This document shows positions 1 to 12,941 of a stretch of 64,000 nucleotides of DNA, piece by piece. The notes beneath the pieces are model-generated. The model ran no database searches. It was not told where the DNA came from and saw only the letters and a list, made by a program, of their open reading frames with translations. Made by a program: the position numbers and the translations under genes. The first letter of the stretch is position 1, and each line of letters starts with the position of its first letter. Source of the DNA: Symbiodinium natans (lineage: Eukaryota > Sar > Dinophyceae > Suessiales > Symbiodiniaceae); contig CAJNDS010002772.1 in assembly GCA_905221605.1 (NCBI GenBank), positions 212,501-276,500 of the forward strand, written 5' to 3'.

Positions 1-1657
1 CGCAAGCCGACCTGCAACAGCCAGGAAAATCAAGAACTCGAGCGTGGATTTTTCTGTGCTCCAAATCTCCAAGTCCAGCCTGCACGCTCGCTCAGCCGCA
101 GTCCAGCCACCTGGCGAAAACAATGAAGGGATAACCTGCCTTGCATCGATATCGAAAGAGTACTCAACTCAGTCAGGACATGTCCAAACAACACGGATGC
201 ACACATAAAGACTCTTCACTCCATTTCACTCTCGCCTCTACGTCGGTCGCCTTCACATCCCGCAGTGCGGCTTCCTGCTGACATTGAGGCTGTCAGGCAT
301 GTACGTGTCCAACCTGGTCCACCCCCTTCTGCCTGCACTTGCTTCTCTTTTGTCAGGACAACTTCTCGCTGCTGGAGCACCTGGCAAAGCGCCGAGCAGG
401 CTGCAAACTTCGCACTTCGCCATGCAATCTGATGCGCGCGCCGGAGCCCTTTTTTATCGTTCAGCAGACCGTCTGCTTGTCTGCTTGCGCTTAAGATTAT
501 GTGAGTTGTAAACATAGCTTCAAGGGACGGGCTATGCAATGCTCAGAGCCTCTGGAGAAGCTGCACCAGAAGGACGTACATGCTCGAGAGTTCAAAGGTT
601 GCGTGGAGCATCTTTTTGTGCACTTGTTCAGAGTACAGCATGTAGGCGGCATGGAAGCATTATACGAGCATTGCATGATTCAGCCAACGCTGACTGCTCT
701 TCCTGCCAATCAATTGGGGCGTGCTAGGGGCGCCGTGTCGCTTTGTACTGCAACAAAAGCTGCCTAGGGCCCGAAGTGGGAGATCTCGTGAAAATGCAAG
801 CGGCTCGCTGTTGAGATGAGTTGAGTGCATGCTACGCATTGCTGCACATTGCTATAGCTGCCATAGCTGCTATGCCTATGAGGGTGGATGCAGTCACCAT
901 TCTGCATGCAGGCCCCTCATTCACTCATTCAAGCTGCCACAAAAATGCTCGATGAGTGCAAGCAAATGCCCCAATTGTGCTTTGAACGGCTATCTAGCCC
1001 TGTGCTTGCAGAACAGCAGCCATGACCTCAACTCGTGCCATGAAGGCCCGAGAAAAATTTGCTATACATATATACACACATGTAGAGATATACATATATA
1101 TATATATATTATGTAAAACCCATGTCTGCTGCTCGGCTTCAGGACGCTTCACGCTTCAGGATTCCTTGGCTGCACAATGCCCACCGTCTCCACAGCCCTT
1201 CAAAGAGTCCGGCGGCCAAAGCGAACAAAAGTTTGCGGGCTCACCGTCAGGAACACACAAGTTTCTTTTCTAAGTCTCCACAAGTTCGTACTCGACACCC
1301 GACACGTCGTTCTTTGCGTTTGCCTGCTCAAGCGATTGCGATGGCAGGGCACTGTGACACAGCACTGTTACATTGCTATGTGGGGCTCAGAAGGGCTCAG
1401 AGAGGCTCAGAAGCTCGAACAGAATCTCAGGCAGCAAAGGTTCTCTGGACGTGTTGCCCTCGGGCCTCGAACTCCAACGCTTCATCCGCAGGCTTGAACG
1501 CCGCCCACCTTCAGCGCGTGAGGCACGTCATACACACCGCAGGAATCCGCAGGAGGGCAGCAAACGGCAGCAAGCTTTTCGAAGTGCCCACGTTGGGAGA
1601 ATCATTGAAATCCCGGGGCTGATCAGACTGCTGACTTGAGCTGAGTTCGAAAGTTCG

Positions 1658-4520
1658 CTTCAAGAGGCACAAAGACTCGGACTTGTCAACGACCACTCGG
1701 ATGTAGCCCTTGACCATCCTCACTGAGGTGTTCTGCATCCTGGCATTGCATGGCCCACAAGAGCCTCCCGCATGGCCACTACTTCCATCCCTCTGCTCAC
1801 CTTCAAGGTTGCACTCACATGGCGTGTTGCACTCATGTTGCTCAAAGTGGGTCTTTTGTGTGTTTGCTTGTGTTTGCTTTTGTTTGCAAGCCTTTGCAGT
1901 GTGATCGTTCTGAACAATGCATGCACTCGGGGTCTCCTGATGGACGCGCCAACCTTGCACACGTCGGCCAAGTCCTGGCATCAGGACCAAGCCACTGCAT
2001 GGCAAGCGCCTCTCACTTGAGCAGCCTTGCTGTTCCTGGTGTTTCGACTAGCGGGCCTTGTTCCTGAAGGAGATCGTGCATACACCTGCCCATGCAGCAC
2101 AAATGTCACAAGAAGATCCTTAAAGCTTCTCAGCCTGCTCAGACAAAAGGCTCCACAGAAGTACTGGATTGCCTGTGTCATCGCCGCACTGAGCTTCCCA
2201 AACACCCTCCGTGCCCTCGACCTTCAGGTGGCAACAGCACGCGACTTGAGTACTAAGTCCACTAAGTTCCGAAGTGCTTCACACCATGCCTGCTCGGCTG
2301 CCTTCGTGCACTTGAGCATGCAGTTGAAGCCCTGGCATGGCACATTCTGGCCGCGCCCTTCTGGGCGCCCTTCTGGGTGACAAGGGACAAATATGGACAA
2401 ATGCAACAGCTTCGCGGACAATTTTTATCCTCATTCAGCAGCAGCTGTGGATAGTCTCCCACACAAGCCTTCTTTAGCCTTCAGGGGGGGCTTCCCAAAA
2501 GCGAGCAGTTACGACCGCTACATTGGGCACGCGGTGTACGAATGCACAAACCACTGTAATGCAATCAATTTGTCGTTGTACATCTCAGCTTTTCGGTCTC
2601 CCCTACTGTGGAAGCCTGAGCTTCCACGTCTGTGAAAGTGATCTCAGTCATTGCTGCAATTGCTGCAAGCCTTCGCGGATCGTGCCGACGGTTCTTGTAT
2701 TTGCAGGTGCTGCATCCAACCACTGCTACACATAGCCAACAACAACGGACAACAATTCAAACGGGACCGCAGTCGACATGGCTTGCGTCATCTTACCTCC
2801 CTGTTCTTATCCGAATGCAGCGAGGACCGCAAAACACACACTGCGGGATAATGCCGTCTGGTGATCCTATGACAACCTCTATCCGCTTCACCAGGATTCA
2901 TCGGTGGAACCGACCCAAATCATCAAGTGACAAGTGGCGGTCGAAGAGTCTTGCTAGGCTGCATGTCTGCTTACATACTGCACCTTGCGAGGCTAGCATT
3001 GCACCCATGCTGAGAAAAAACCTGTTCCCTCTTCGGTCTGTCAGGCGTGATGCGACTTAAAAAGCAATCTAAACGACCCGCCAGACACGGACGATCTCAG
3101 AATTCCGGAAGTTTCCTTCGAAGCACATAGAATCATGGAATTCAACAAGTGTGCCGACCCAACCTAACTGTTTCGTCGAAGTGCTTCACAGTGACGTGGC
3201 ATGTTCTGTTCCGAATCCTGAGTCTAGGGAAGCCTGTACTGTCGTGGCAGAACTGATCGCCACTCAACAAAAAGCTGAAGCCCTTCTCTGCGTCCTGCTT
3301 GTGATCGAAACACGACATTCCTGCTTCAAGGCCCTAACCAAACACCGCCGAACCTCACCGACTTGTCTGCCTGGGGCGAGTAGGGTGAGTTCAACAAAGC
3401 CGGCCCACAATGTCCCAGATGAGGCTACATGCTCGCATGCCGAGGTTGTATTCTCTGCATCTTCCAGGGTCGAAATTTCCATAAACATCGTGATACGGCG
3501 TGCGAAGCACTAGTATTTCTGGCGGCCTGCCACTCTGAGTTTCTGCAACTTACACAACATGGACACTGGCACGGTGACCCCGCATGTACACTTCATGATT
3601 TGTGCGACCATATGTCATGCGAGCTTGATGCGAAACATCCATTCTGTCCGTGCAAACCGACAGGCATGCCAAGCCCTGCACCCCGAAAGACCACTGTCGA
3701 GGACACCAAGAGCACAAACTCCAACGGCTAGGTGATCAGCGAGAAGAAACAGTCGGTTCGAATCAAACGCATCTGAACACAGGGGGCGAGAGCTGCAAGG
3801 GTCTCTGCCGGCTCTGCATCAGCTGAACTCTACACTCAGTCTACACCGGTTCATGAATACCAAAAAGTTAGCAGGACCATAGCAGGACTGCAGCCAACAT
3901 ACGTTGAAAGGCAGTAAACCTTCATGAGTGAGAAATGCGTATTTGCATCACCGAAGGCACTCTGCTCCAGGTGTGGGCACATGGCAACTTGAAGTACAGA
4001 AAGCGCCGTTTGCACAGTATCGAGATTCCCGTATCGCCTGGACTTCTCCGGACATTTTCATTAAACCACGGTGCGAGCAAACGGCTGTGGAAGAAGCAAG
4101 GGTTTCGCCTGTAGCAGCATCTGCTGACGTCTTTATACGAGACATCTGTCCCGAGGCATGTGCTTGATGTGCCTGATGCTTGATCTGCGAAGCTGAGAAA
4201 CTGCGAAGCCCTCAAAGAAGCAACCTCTTGTTGAGATTCAGCGAATGCGAAGACGTCACAACACAAACATGCCAACAAAGTGGAACAAAAGGCCGCTCGC
4301 TGGTAAATATGCAAGAGGGACATCTGTCCCAGCAAATTATGGCAGCTTGAAAGCCACAGCATGCGCAAGTGCAGTCAGAAAAGGGTGATATGATGCAGAA
4401 CAGTCTCCACGACACTTGACGTGCATGCTGTGTCTTTCTCCTACGCCCTATGCAAATCCAAAGCTCTCTGTTGGCAAGGCCTTGCTCAGCTTGCAGCGCA
4501 ACTGCTCCTTTGAAGCATAC
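1658..4520 (-). CDS. Unidentified multi-exon gene (partial)
   Basis: I do not recognise the product. Short open segments on the minus strand are bounded by AG|G acceptors and GC or GT donors with compatible phases: 4481-4520 (YASKEQLRCKLSK), 4173-4224 (VASLRASQFLSFADQAS), 4083-4108 (ETLASSTA), 4007-4037 (AIRESRYCAN), 3903-3919 (LLPFN), then after an unresolved stretch 2290-2331 (GFNCMLKCTKAAEQ), 2135-2221 (starts VEGTEGVWEAQCGDD, ends LLWSLLSEQ), and about 1658-1718 (MVKGYIRVVVDKSESLCLL). The first five chain without a frame break, and the 2290 and 2135 exons chain across a 68-nt intron. Whether both groups belong to one gene is inference. Further weak candidates lie near 3240-3330. It has the same strand and splice style as the TPI and HECT genes, which is the main support. 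Confidence 0.45.
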
Positions 4521-4819
4521 CTTGCACTCCAAGCAAGAAAAATGTCAGCTGCTGCACGCTAGATTCCAGGCAAGGCACCTGTGCAGCACAAGCTGGTTGA
4601 TGCATGTATGAGCCTTGTCCGCAGGGAATGTTCGGACCGATATGGACCGATTTCCGCAGCAAGCCAACATCAGCGCACAACAAAAGCAGTTGGTAGCGAT
4701 GTTGGAGGAATGCATCCGCGGCGCATGCGGGAGATGCTCTTCCGAGCCAGCGGCAGATACAACCTGACCGACATTACAAGATATTGCCAGCCTTACCCAG
4801 CCTGCCTTATTTGATTCTC

Positions 4820-5560
4820 AGCCAAAGCGGACTCTCGAGACACCGCCGACTGCCAAGCAAAGGGAAGCCGCGGGGAATCGAAGCAGATACGAAAAACGGA
4901 ACCGGGCGAAGCGGAACAACCCAACCCTGCGAACTTGACCGGGAACCCTAACATCCCTAAACCCGGAGCCATGCCCTTCGCCGCAGGGCTCTCCGGAAGT
5001 CTTTGGATTTGTGGGCACTCCAGGAATTCTCGGCGGGACTCTCGTGCAGGATTCGCTGGCGCTCCAACGATACTTGGCTGTGCTCTTGGCGGGTTCTTCT
5101 GGGGCTGGTGTGGGAACTCCCCACAAACTCGACAGGCTGTGCGGGATTCTCTGAGGGGTGAGGCGAGGAGAACGGTAGGCTTAGAATCTAGCAAGCCTAC
5201 ACCGAAAGCGGGAACCATGAAATAACGAAAATACAACTTTAAAAAATTGAATACTGAATGAGAAATACCTACATACATACATACAAGGCAAAAAAAGGCT
5301 GGCTCCTTCCCCCTGCGGAAGGCTCTCTTTGGGGAATCACTGCTGGAGATTCGCAGAAAATCTGTGGGGAGAGCACTCCAGCGATTCTCTACCGGATTCT
5401 GTGGGCAAGGGCACGGCAGTCTACGACTCTGCGGGATTCTCGTGGGTTGACCTCCAGGGTACTCTGCGAGATTGTCTGCAGGATTTTGTGGGGCGTCTCC
5501 AGATATGCTTTGCAAGAGTCTCGAGGAACACCCGAGCTGGAATCGAACAGCCCCAGACCG
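4820..5560. repeat. Degenerate GGATTCT-type repeat cluster
   Basis: About a dozen copies of a short motif close to GCGGGATTCTC, some inverted (GAATC), lie at irregular 30-80 bp spacing, for example near 4872, 5021, 5056, 5143, 5332, 5344, 5380, 5393 and 5430. An A/T-rich patch with a CATA repeat (about 5225-5290) splits the cluster. A 288-codon open frame crosses it on the minus strand but reads as repeat translation, not as a protein family. Confidence 0.5.
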
Positions 5561-5599
5561 TGGCGGGAAGAACAGCAATGATAAACACAATAACGACTT

Positions 5600-6600
5600 G
5601 TACTTAGCGAATACCAACTCATATTCGACTGAAGTCTGCTGTGTGGGAATGATGTTCATTCGGTCATCTTTTCAGTCTTGATTGAAATCAAATTTCTACT
5701 AGTACGTGCTTTGCATCATGTGTCATTGCCCCCCTAACTCAACTTCTGCTATTGTCTTTTATGTGTGTAATCCGTTTGGTTTTTGTGCACACACAATATC
5801 TTGCTCAATTGTATTGCTAAAAAATCATCACTGTTTGAGTTATATCTCATAACGTATAAACCTAGTGAACTTTGTCTAGGCCGTTCTCAAAAGTTCTGTA
5901 AAAGCAGCCGTGCAAGAAGGGCAATCGATGTTGCACATGCTACATTTCTACTACAGCAAGAAACCTTGCACCTGCGTATGCAGTATACGTAATGTAACTG
6001 CATAACACAAATGCGCAAACCACGCGCAAAAATCACGACGGTACATCATTTAGCACATGAATGTAGACACCTGCATATGGTTTTAAAACATGCCCTGAAC
6101 CAGAACTATGTATCAACCGGTGTTCGTAGTGACCTTCCCCAGCATCTCACCAAAAAGAAACAGAAGCGATTGAGAACTATATGGGATTAACACTCGTTAA
6201 AATATTACAACCAACCATTGATGCAAGAAGCATCTCAGAAAGTTAGATCGGCACTAATAGCTCACAGCAAAACCATGTGAAAATACATGATCAACATTAG
6301 CACTTTGTAACGGGAGGGAGGGGGAGGGGGGGCGCGGGGGGGAGCCTCAAGCCTCCCGACCAAACAGAATCTGGGTTTCAGGGCTTGCAAAAGAATTAGA
6401 TAAACGGAAAAACAGTTGAAACTTCTTCTTATGAGCATGATAGGGTGGGTGAAGTTGGTGCCTGGTTACCCAAAACAGGCCCACCGGCCCCCTGGGGATT
6501 ACAATTAAGTATGCCTGAATTTGAAAGCACTGCACTCACTGTTCGGCTAGTTTTAGTCTCGTCATTGCCTGCCACCAAACTCAAATGAATGCATCTGTTA
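5600..6600. other. Spacer without a recognised gene
   Basis: A/T-richer spacer. I see no exon chain here except a weak candidate for the last HECT exon on the minus strand (about 6347-6450, open to a stop, with HQLHPPYHA near its start). A G-rich patch (6311-6345) precedes it. The rest shows no motif I can name. Confidence 0.4.
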
Positions 6601-6614
6601 CAACCCTTGGTCCA

Positions 6615-6661
6615 GGCACACACGCACGCCCGCACGCACATGCACACACGCACACACGCAC
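6615..6661. repeat. CACACG/CACG microsatellite
   Basis: CA- and CACG-rich run at the 5' end of the intron that follows the GGFAALKPRF exon of the HECT gene; on the minus strand it is GT-rich, directly after the GT donor. Confidence 0.8.
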
Positions 6662-9600
6662 CCCGCCACGGCAAAGCGGGGCTTCAGGGCTGCAAAGCCG
6701 CCTGGTGGCCTTGGCTAACCGAGGTCGAAATAACGTGAACTAACATACAATTTCCTACCAAGGTGGGGAAGTCGTGCGACATCTTGCAACGAGACGCAGC
6801 CGAGCGCTGCCAGTGGCGAAGCCTTGGGCACTGACCAAGCCGGCAAGAACAAACAGGTCTCCATGCTTCGCACATCGCACAGCGTACTCGGGCGTAAAGC
6901 TTGCTATGACGCATCATGACGCCACCCCCCTAACGATCACAGCGTATCCGGTGTGCTCGGAACATGAAGCACCAGCCAGGCGGCGGAGAAGCTGTCGCCG
7001 AAGCTCTTCCGGCATCTCCTCGTGTACCGAGGGGACGGGGCATGACGGCATGACAGCACTGTTGGATGCTAGGCCGCTAGGCTGTCAACTTGTCTGCAAG
7101 CTCAGTGTCTTCCACTATCTCCCAAAACCAGGAGATCACGAGGCCTGCCACGATGCTGAGCTTTTAGCGAGTGATGGCGCAAACGTCCAAGGGTCTACAA
7201 ATTCTACAAATGGCAAGCCAGGGGATGCCTGCGTCCGCTTGCTCCTCGCTGCAGCGGCGCCATTCGCCGACATCCTCAAAAAAATCAGCTGCATCAAGCG
7301 ACCCGCGCTACTGCGACAACTATCTGTAACTATCTACAATCTATACCTCAAGATACCTCAAACACCTCCCGCCCACAAACGCAACAACCCAATGAGTTTG
7401 CCACTTTTGGCACGTGCACAAATGTTCAGTCAAACTTCGGAGGGTTTCCAAAATACCCGAAATACCGAAAATAGAATACCGTGGATACTTCTTATTCTTA
7501 TTCTTCTTGCTATTTTTTTTCATTCTGCTTCTGCTTCTGCTTCTTCTTCTCATTCTTCTCCTTCTCCTTCTTATTCTTCTCTTGCTCTTGCTCCTTCTCC
7601 TTCTCCTTCTCCTTCTCCTTCACCTTCTCCTTCTCCTTCTTCTTCTTCTTCTCCTTCTCCTTCTCCTTCTCCTTCTCCTTCTCCTTCTCCTTCTGATTCT
7701 CCTTCTGATTCTCCTTCTCCTTCTCCTTCTTCTCCTTCTCTGCTGGGTCCAAAAAATCAGCATCATCCACACTTGGATCCGCTTACATGCCGGCAATATT
7801 CATGCTTCAGGATGGGGAGATCGGGCATCATGTGCACAATCCACACACTTCACACTAAACCGAGCATCGGTGACTGACGTCTCAAGCATACCAATGCTGC
7901 TCGTGCTACCCGCACCCCTCTGACGCACAAGTCCCTTTAAATTATTGTTGCGGCAGAAAGACCCAGACCCATGATGAACACAAAACAAAAATGACGATCT
8001 ATTACGAAGCTTGTGGAGATGTATGGAGTGAGCAACTGCTGCGTTTTGCTACATCTACAACCCTAATCGCAAAGAGGCCGCCCCCCATAACAAGCCTGCA
8101 GCCTGACAGGCTCTAATTTTTGGCGCGGCACCACACCGCAGGATCCAGTGAGCAAGATTGCAAGGTCGCTGGCCTCTCAAGGCAGCAGCGCCAAGCCCCA
8201 AGATTCCCCAATTGCCACAAATTCGGGCCTCCAAATGGGCTGCTCGCAGGGCTTCCAGGGGCAAGACGTCCCAGAAGCCTTGCACCAGGCACCTCAGAAA
8301 TGCAACAGCGAAAACGGGGCGCACATCGAAAGCAGGGGGACAGTCTGTGCTGGCTAAGAGGCTGCAGCTCTTCACGGAGTTCACTGCAAAGGAAGGCCTC
8401 GCAAAGAAGGACCAGGTACCTGCCACAGCAATTTGTAGACGTGTCTGCCCTGATGCCCACCTTGGCCCAGATGCCTGTGAAGGTTTTGCTTGTTCACTAC
8501 ACGTGAGGCACCGCCAGGCTCCAGCTCCTCACCACGCGAACAACAATGAACAAAACTCATGCTCGGCTCACGCTCGGCTCACGCTTCGCTCCTCGGCTGG
8601 TCTCAGCTCAGTGGGAACGGACCTGGGGCCGCGCGATTTGCACAACGCACATGCCGAGCCATCCTGCCCTCATGATGCCCTCATGATGCCCTCATGATGC
8701 CCTCATGATGCCCTCATGATGCCCTCATGATGCCCTCATGATGCCCTGACTGCATCCAAAGAGCAAGAAAGTCAAAGGCTCGCCCAAAGCAGACTCGACC
8801 TCCAAAAGACTCCAAGGCTCCCCAGATCTCCCCAGTTTCGGCTCGTCACGTTGCACGCCAGCGGGTGCAAACGTGTAAAGCATGCGGACTTGACACGACA
8901 AGGAGAGGGAGAGAGAGAGAGAGAGGCGTGGACATGAAAAGGTGGAAACCCATCGAAAAAATCAAAAGAGCCTGGAGGCTTGGAGAGATTTTGCATATTT
9001 AGATCTCCAAAAGTTTGTGGCATCTACACCCATCGCATCTGCACGCCACCGGTTGCTGCGCGACGACAACTCCTGGATCCGCCTCCCTGACAAGTCTGAG
9101 GAGCTTTTCCCCGCCTTTGGACCTCCTCCTCGGTCCTACCCCTATGGACTCCGATGAACTATGATCCCGTACGGACGCACTCGCAGGATCACGGACATCG
9201 TGGGGCACTGAACACAGTTACATGTAGTCTACCGCCAGCAGCAAGAAAAGTCCGCCGAGGCGAGGCCTGAGGCGTTTAGATCCAAGTCTCGGGAACCACT
9301 AAGAAGTGTACCCACCCCCTGGCAGGACCAGGGCGATTTGGGCCCCCCCCCCCCCCCCTCCCCGCCCCTAAGCCCCGTAGCTAAGCCCTGAGCCCTAAGC
9401 CTGCTCAGCCCTAAGCCTGAAAACGAAGCCCTAACCCCCCCCCCCCACCCCCCCCCCCACCCCCCTTCCCCTTCCCACCCCTGACACCGCGCGAAGCCAA
9501 ATCTGGGAGCCCCCCTAAAGCTTTCAACTTTACACCTCAAACCGAACCTGTACATAGCTGGCAAGCAACAAGCAGTGCGAGCGCTTGCATCCGACATGCC

Positions 9601-12600
9601 CCCCCCCCTGCCCCCCCCCCTGCCCCCCCCCCCCACCCCCACCCTCCCTGCGTTTGTTGTGGGACGGGCATGCCGCCTTCCCCCCCTCACCCCCACTACC
9701 CCTTCCTGCCGCCTCGGTACCCTTGCCGAGGCGGCCTCGCATTAGCGATAAAATTAGCGAGGTCCATAGGGAAGGCATGCGGTGCCTTTATTTTCTCGTC
9801 CTCACCAAGAGTTCCGAACCATGGGTACCGCAACCTCCGCGCTTTGCACACTACCGTTGTATCGCAACCTTGCCCTGTTCTTTGGAGGCACACATGCGCA
9901 GGTTGTGACTTGAAGTTGTGTCATCCTGTCGCTAGGGTCATTCAACACTTGAGGGCTGGGTGTTCCTGCATCAACAAATTCTATGTCCTCTTGGACCTCT
10001 TACGGACCTGCAAACCTCCTACTCCATGGACCTATTGGACCTGTGGGCAAAGACCTCCAACAGCTCAGACCAGAGATTTCGGCCTCGCACCCGATAGAGG
10101 TTTCCTGTTTGAAGGGTTCGGTGCGATCACATAGGAAAGCCCCGCCGAGCTGGGGCTTGCTAGCATCAATATTGCATGTCAAGCATGCTATTCGAGAGCT
10201 GGCATTCGTACTAACTTGACCAGTCAAGTCCTTCGGGGTGCTCCCGAAAAAACCTACTACAAATGCGGAAGTCGATAGCCCCACATCTCTTGGAAACAGT
10301 GTCGTTACCTGCTACCATCGGAGCGGGCGAGGCGAAACCCCAAGGAGCATGACAACACATGACAAGCCTTGATTATGATTATTATTATTATTACTATTAT
10401 TATTATTGTTCTTATTATTAGTATTATTATTATTATTAGTATTAGTACTAGTATTATTTTTTAAAATACAAAAACTTTCGAATCGGAACCTCTTCCAGAC
10501 CATTCGGGCGCAGCAGGGGCTCAACCTGCACTTGCTCGTGCCCAACTTGAATCCAAAGATGTGGAAAAAAGCGGCTGGGCTCCCTGCTCGCTGACGATAG
10601 AAATCACTGTCCAGATGTTTCCTGGGAAGCACAGCACAATGGAACGACTTGCTCGGGTGTAGGAGTTTGCGTCGCAACGCTTCTATAGGTGCCCGAGTAT
10701 CTTCACGAACGATCTCGAATTCTAGGTGGATCTTTGCGCCAGGGTTCTATTAGTCCTTTCTTTCAAGTTACCCTGTAGCATAACTTTACCAAGTGTCTTC
10801 GGACACTTGGATCACTCTGGCAAGTCAACTAAGTGGCAACTGCTTTCATGCAAGGACAACACAATCACAGCCGCTAGCACGCGCCATCAAACCGTCACAC
10901 CAACAGCCACACAAAGGGCGAAGGGCGACTCCAAAACGAAACGGAAAAGCTAAGAAACGCCATTTTGGTGCATGGGATGGAAAAATCTCAGACGACTCAG
11001 GCCAGTTCACGCTCATCCCGAAAGCGGGGCCCCACTCGTGATCGCATGCCCCCCCCCTTTTCTCCCATTTCCGAGAACCGCCTCAAACGCAAGGCACGAG
11101 TCGCTGGATACTCTCTGGAATTCTGCAGGGCAGAGATGCAAAGGAAGAAGCTCAAAGCCACAAACAAGGACAGAAGCAAGGCGAAACATTAGGCGAAGCT
11201 TAAGGCGAAGCAGTTAAGAAGTCCAAAGCTTCATATCAGAGAGCTCCACGGGCGCGCCAACCAGATATTTGCACACAAACCTGGGATTCAAAGGCACATG
11301 ATGTTCCAGAAGCGCTTTATTGCACAGCCTGCAAAGGAATTGAGCGGATTGAGCGACATCCACACATGTATGCAAGCCAAGATACGGAGATAGTGGCATC
11401 GGCAAAGGCCGACCTACAGCGTTCGCTGTAGGAGTCTGTAGAGACTTGCAGTTCCTTGACAAGTTGGCCTCCATGGAGCGTGGCCAACGCCAGGAAGCGG
11501 CCGCAAACGAAAAGGTCACGGTAGCGCCCTGGCTCGTGGCAGCAGACCAGGCATTGAAGTGCTGTAGCCTTCTGAGGCAGTTTCTGGCACCTCGCCTTCA
11601 GCTGACCCATCGGCCTCTTTGCTCTGCACTGGCCGGGGGATCAGCATCCTCTGCAAGCGGTTTGGAACTTCCCACAAAGCCGGAGAATAGGAGCAAGTGG
11701 AACTTCTCTGCACAGCGTCGAACTGACTGCAGTTCTCGGTCTAGGCGTCTAGGCCTACTGCTTGCACCAGAGATTGATTGATTGATTGACTGCCTGTGGG
11801 CGCGAACGCCCTTGCGTCTGCAAGGCAACAGAGACTGCAGAGTTTCAGTTGAGACGGGCCGCAGCTCGTTTCACCGCCCTTTTAGTTGTGCTTGCTTTCA
11901 TGTGGATACCTTTTTCCAAGTCTTCGTGTCTTCGATTCCAGTACAAGGAGGTGAAAAGAAGTGAAGTTAAGGATCCTTGCCTGCACATACGATGCTAGCA
12001 GCTAATCGGCTTTGCAGCTTGCGGATTGAGAATGACGGAGAAGGGCGCGGTTGCGAGAATGATAGAGACATGTTCCTAGGGTGCGACTCACAGCTTCCAC
12101 ACATGCCAAGCAAGTACAGCAAGTACAAGTATATCAAGGCTCAGCCAAAAGCCAAGAACGGTGCTCTGCGCGACATGACGATGACGTGGGCTCCTGCTGC
12201 TCTTGCCCATTGTCAGAATGGAACTGCTCTCATCTTTGCCTGGCAAGAAAGCAGCAAAGAGACCCCGTGTGCTCGTGTGCACATGGGCGTCCATGTCGCA
12301 GCGCAAGGTCTGCGGTGGTGCATGACTCTGCTTGATGCAAAACATCTTATAAGTCGTGACCGTGCCGTGGATGGCAGCTTCTGCCTGCATCCGCAGCTAG
12401 CGCATGGCCGACGCCACAAAACCAGTCCTGCGGCGAAGAAATGGACCTCACCCTGTCTTTATCCACCAGGCGGCACGACTTTGGATGAGGTGCCTGCGCA
12501 ACACCGCCTTGATCTTGGGCCTGTTCACCTCCAGCTCCAGTGCACTCCATTCTTGTTACTCAGTGCTGGGGCCCTTGCCTTCATACTCAATGCGCAGCTT

Positions 12601-12941
12601 GGGCGCAAGGAGCTCCAAGTAAGCTGCCTGCCGTCGTGAAAGTTCGAACGCGCAGCGGCAGGCGTCGCCAACATGTGCTCCAAAAGTCCAAAAGGGCCTC
12701 CTGTAAGGCTTCCCAACTATCTGCCAGTATGTGGCTTCGGCGGACATGGAGCTCGAAGTGGTCCTGCAGCATTTCCTCCAAGAATGGACAACGCGGCTTT
12801 CCGAACCACTGCCTCGATGCACACGCCGACACACGCCGACACACGCCGACACACGCTCCGACTCTCCTCATCTTCCGCCTCCTGTGCCAAGAGCCCGCGT
12901 CGAGCCTCGAGCAGGATCGGCAGCTTCTGTTTGAAGCTCGC
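6662..12941 (-). CDS. HECT-type E3 ubiquitin ligase, catalytic domain exons (5' end unresolved)
   Basis: HECT ligases take ubiquitin from an E2 on a C-terminal cysteine and pass it to substrate. Exons chained on the minus strand: 12906-12941 (ASFKQKLPILLE), 12698-12775 (FELHVRRSHILADSWEALQE, the HECT N-lobe start), 12579-12627 (LLAPKLRIEYEG), 12494-12528 (EQAQDQGGVAQ, the Y-x-GE..D-x-GG motif), 12385-12427 (DWFCGVGHALAADA), about 12200-12239, 11450-11528 (DLFVCGRFLALATLHGG), 11247-11328 (VPLNPRFVCKYLVGAPV), 9966-9996 (VQEDIEFVDA), a gap, 8351-8419 (YLVLLCEAFLCSELREELQP), 8244-8292 (QGFWDVLPLEALR), 8137-8173 (ASDLAILLTGS), 6973-7018 (EMPEELRRQLLRRLA), 6796-6822 (FATGSARL) and 6662-6701 (GGFAALKPRFAVA). 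Order and spacing follow the HECT fold. Acceptors are AG|G; donors are mainly GC, some GT, two apparently GA. The catalytic-Cys exon, the piece between 9966 and 8419, and the N-terminal domains were not found. Confidence 0.8.
7488..7742. repeat. Polypyrimidine CTTCTC/CTT repeat
   Basis: About 250 bp made almost only of C and T on the plus strand, mainly CTTCTC units with CTT and CTG variants. It sits in a HECT intron. All six frames stay open here, which explains the poly-Leu, poly-Ser and Lys/Glu-rich open frames; none is a gene. A mirror-symmetric purine/pyrimidine tract of this length can form triplex (H-)DNA. Confidence 0.9.
8667..8747. repeat. 11-bp tandem repeat (CCCTCATGATG)n
   Basis: Seven perfect copies of CCCTCATGATG followed by CCCT. 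It lies in the HECT gene region, between the 9966 and 8419 exons. Confidence 0.95.
9340..9660. repeat. Poly-C tracts with degenerate CCCTAA-like repeats
   Basis: Several C runs of 7-17 nt (9341-9358, 9429-9465, 9600-9650) on the plus strand, separated by AGCCCTAAGC-type units at 9363-9440. On the minus strand this is a strong G-quadruplex candidate. The CCCTAA units resemble degenerate telomeric repeat but are not in perfect register. The block falls in a long HECT intron. Confidence 0.8.
10373..10457. repeat. ATT trinucleotide repeat
   Basis: Imperfect (ATT)n with ACT and GTT variants on the plus strand, within a HECT intron. Confidence 0.9.
12821..12856. repeat. 10-bp tandem repeat (ACACGCCGAC)n
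   Basis: About 3.6 copies of ACACGCCGAC. It lies inside the 130-nt intron between the first two HECT exons listed (12906-12941 and 12698-12775). Confidence 0.9.

Noticed and set aside
4793-5659. 288-codon minus-strand frame
   Set aside because: Crosses the GGATTCT repeat cluster; composition follows the repeat and no family is seen.
7414-7923. Long open frames reading poly-Leu, poly-Ser or Lys/Glu-rich
   Set aside because: They translate the CTTCTC polypyrimidine repeat; no start context, family or exon structure.
10959-10968. GCCATTTTGG, part of the spliced leader, plus strand
   Set aside because: Only 10 nt match and the sequence then diverges (TGCATG); expected by chance about once in ten such windows.
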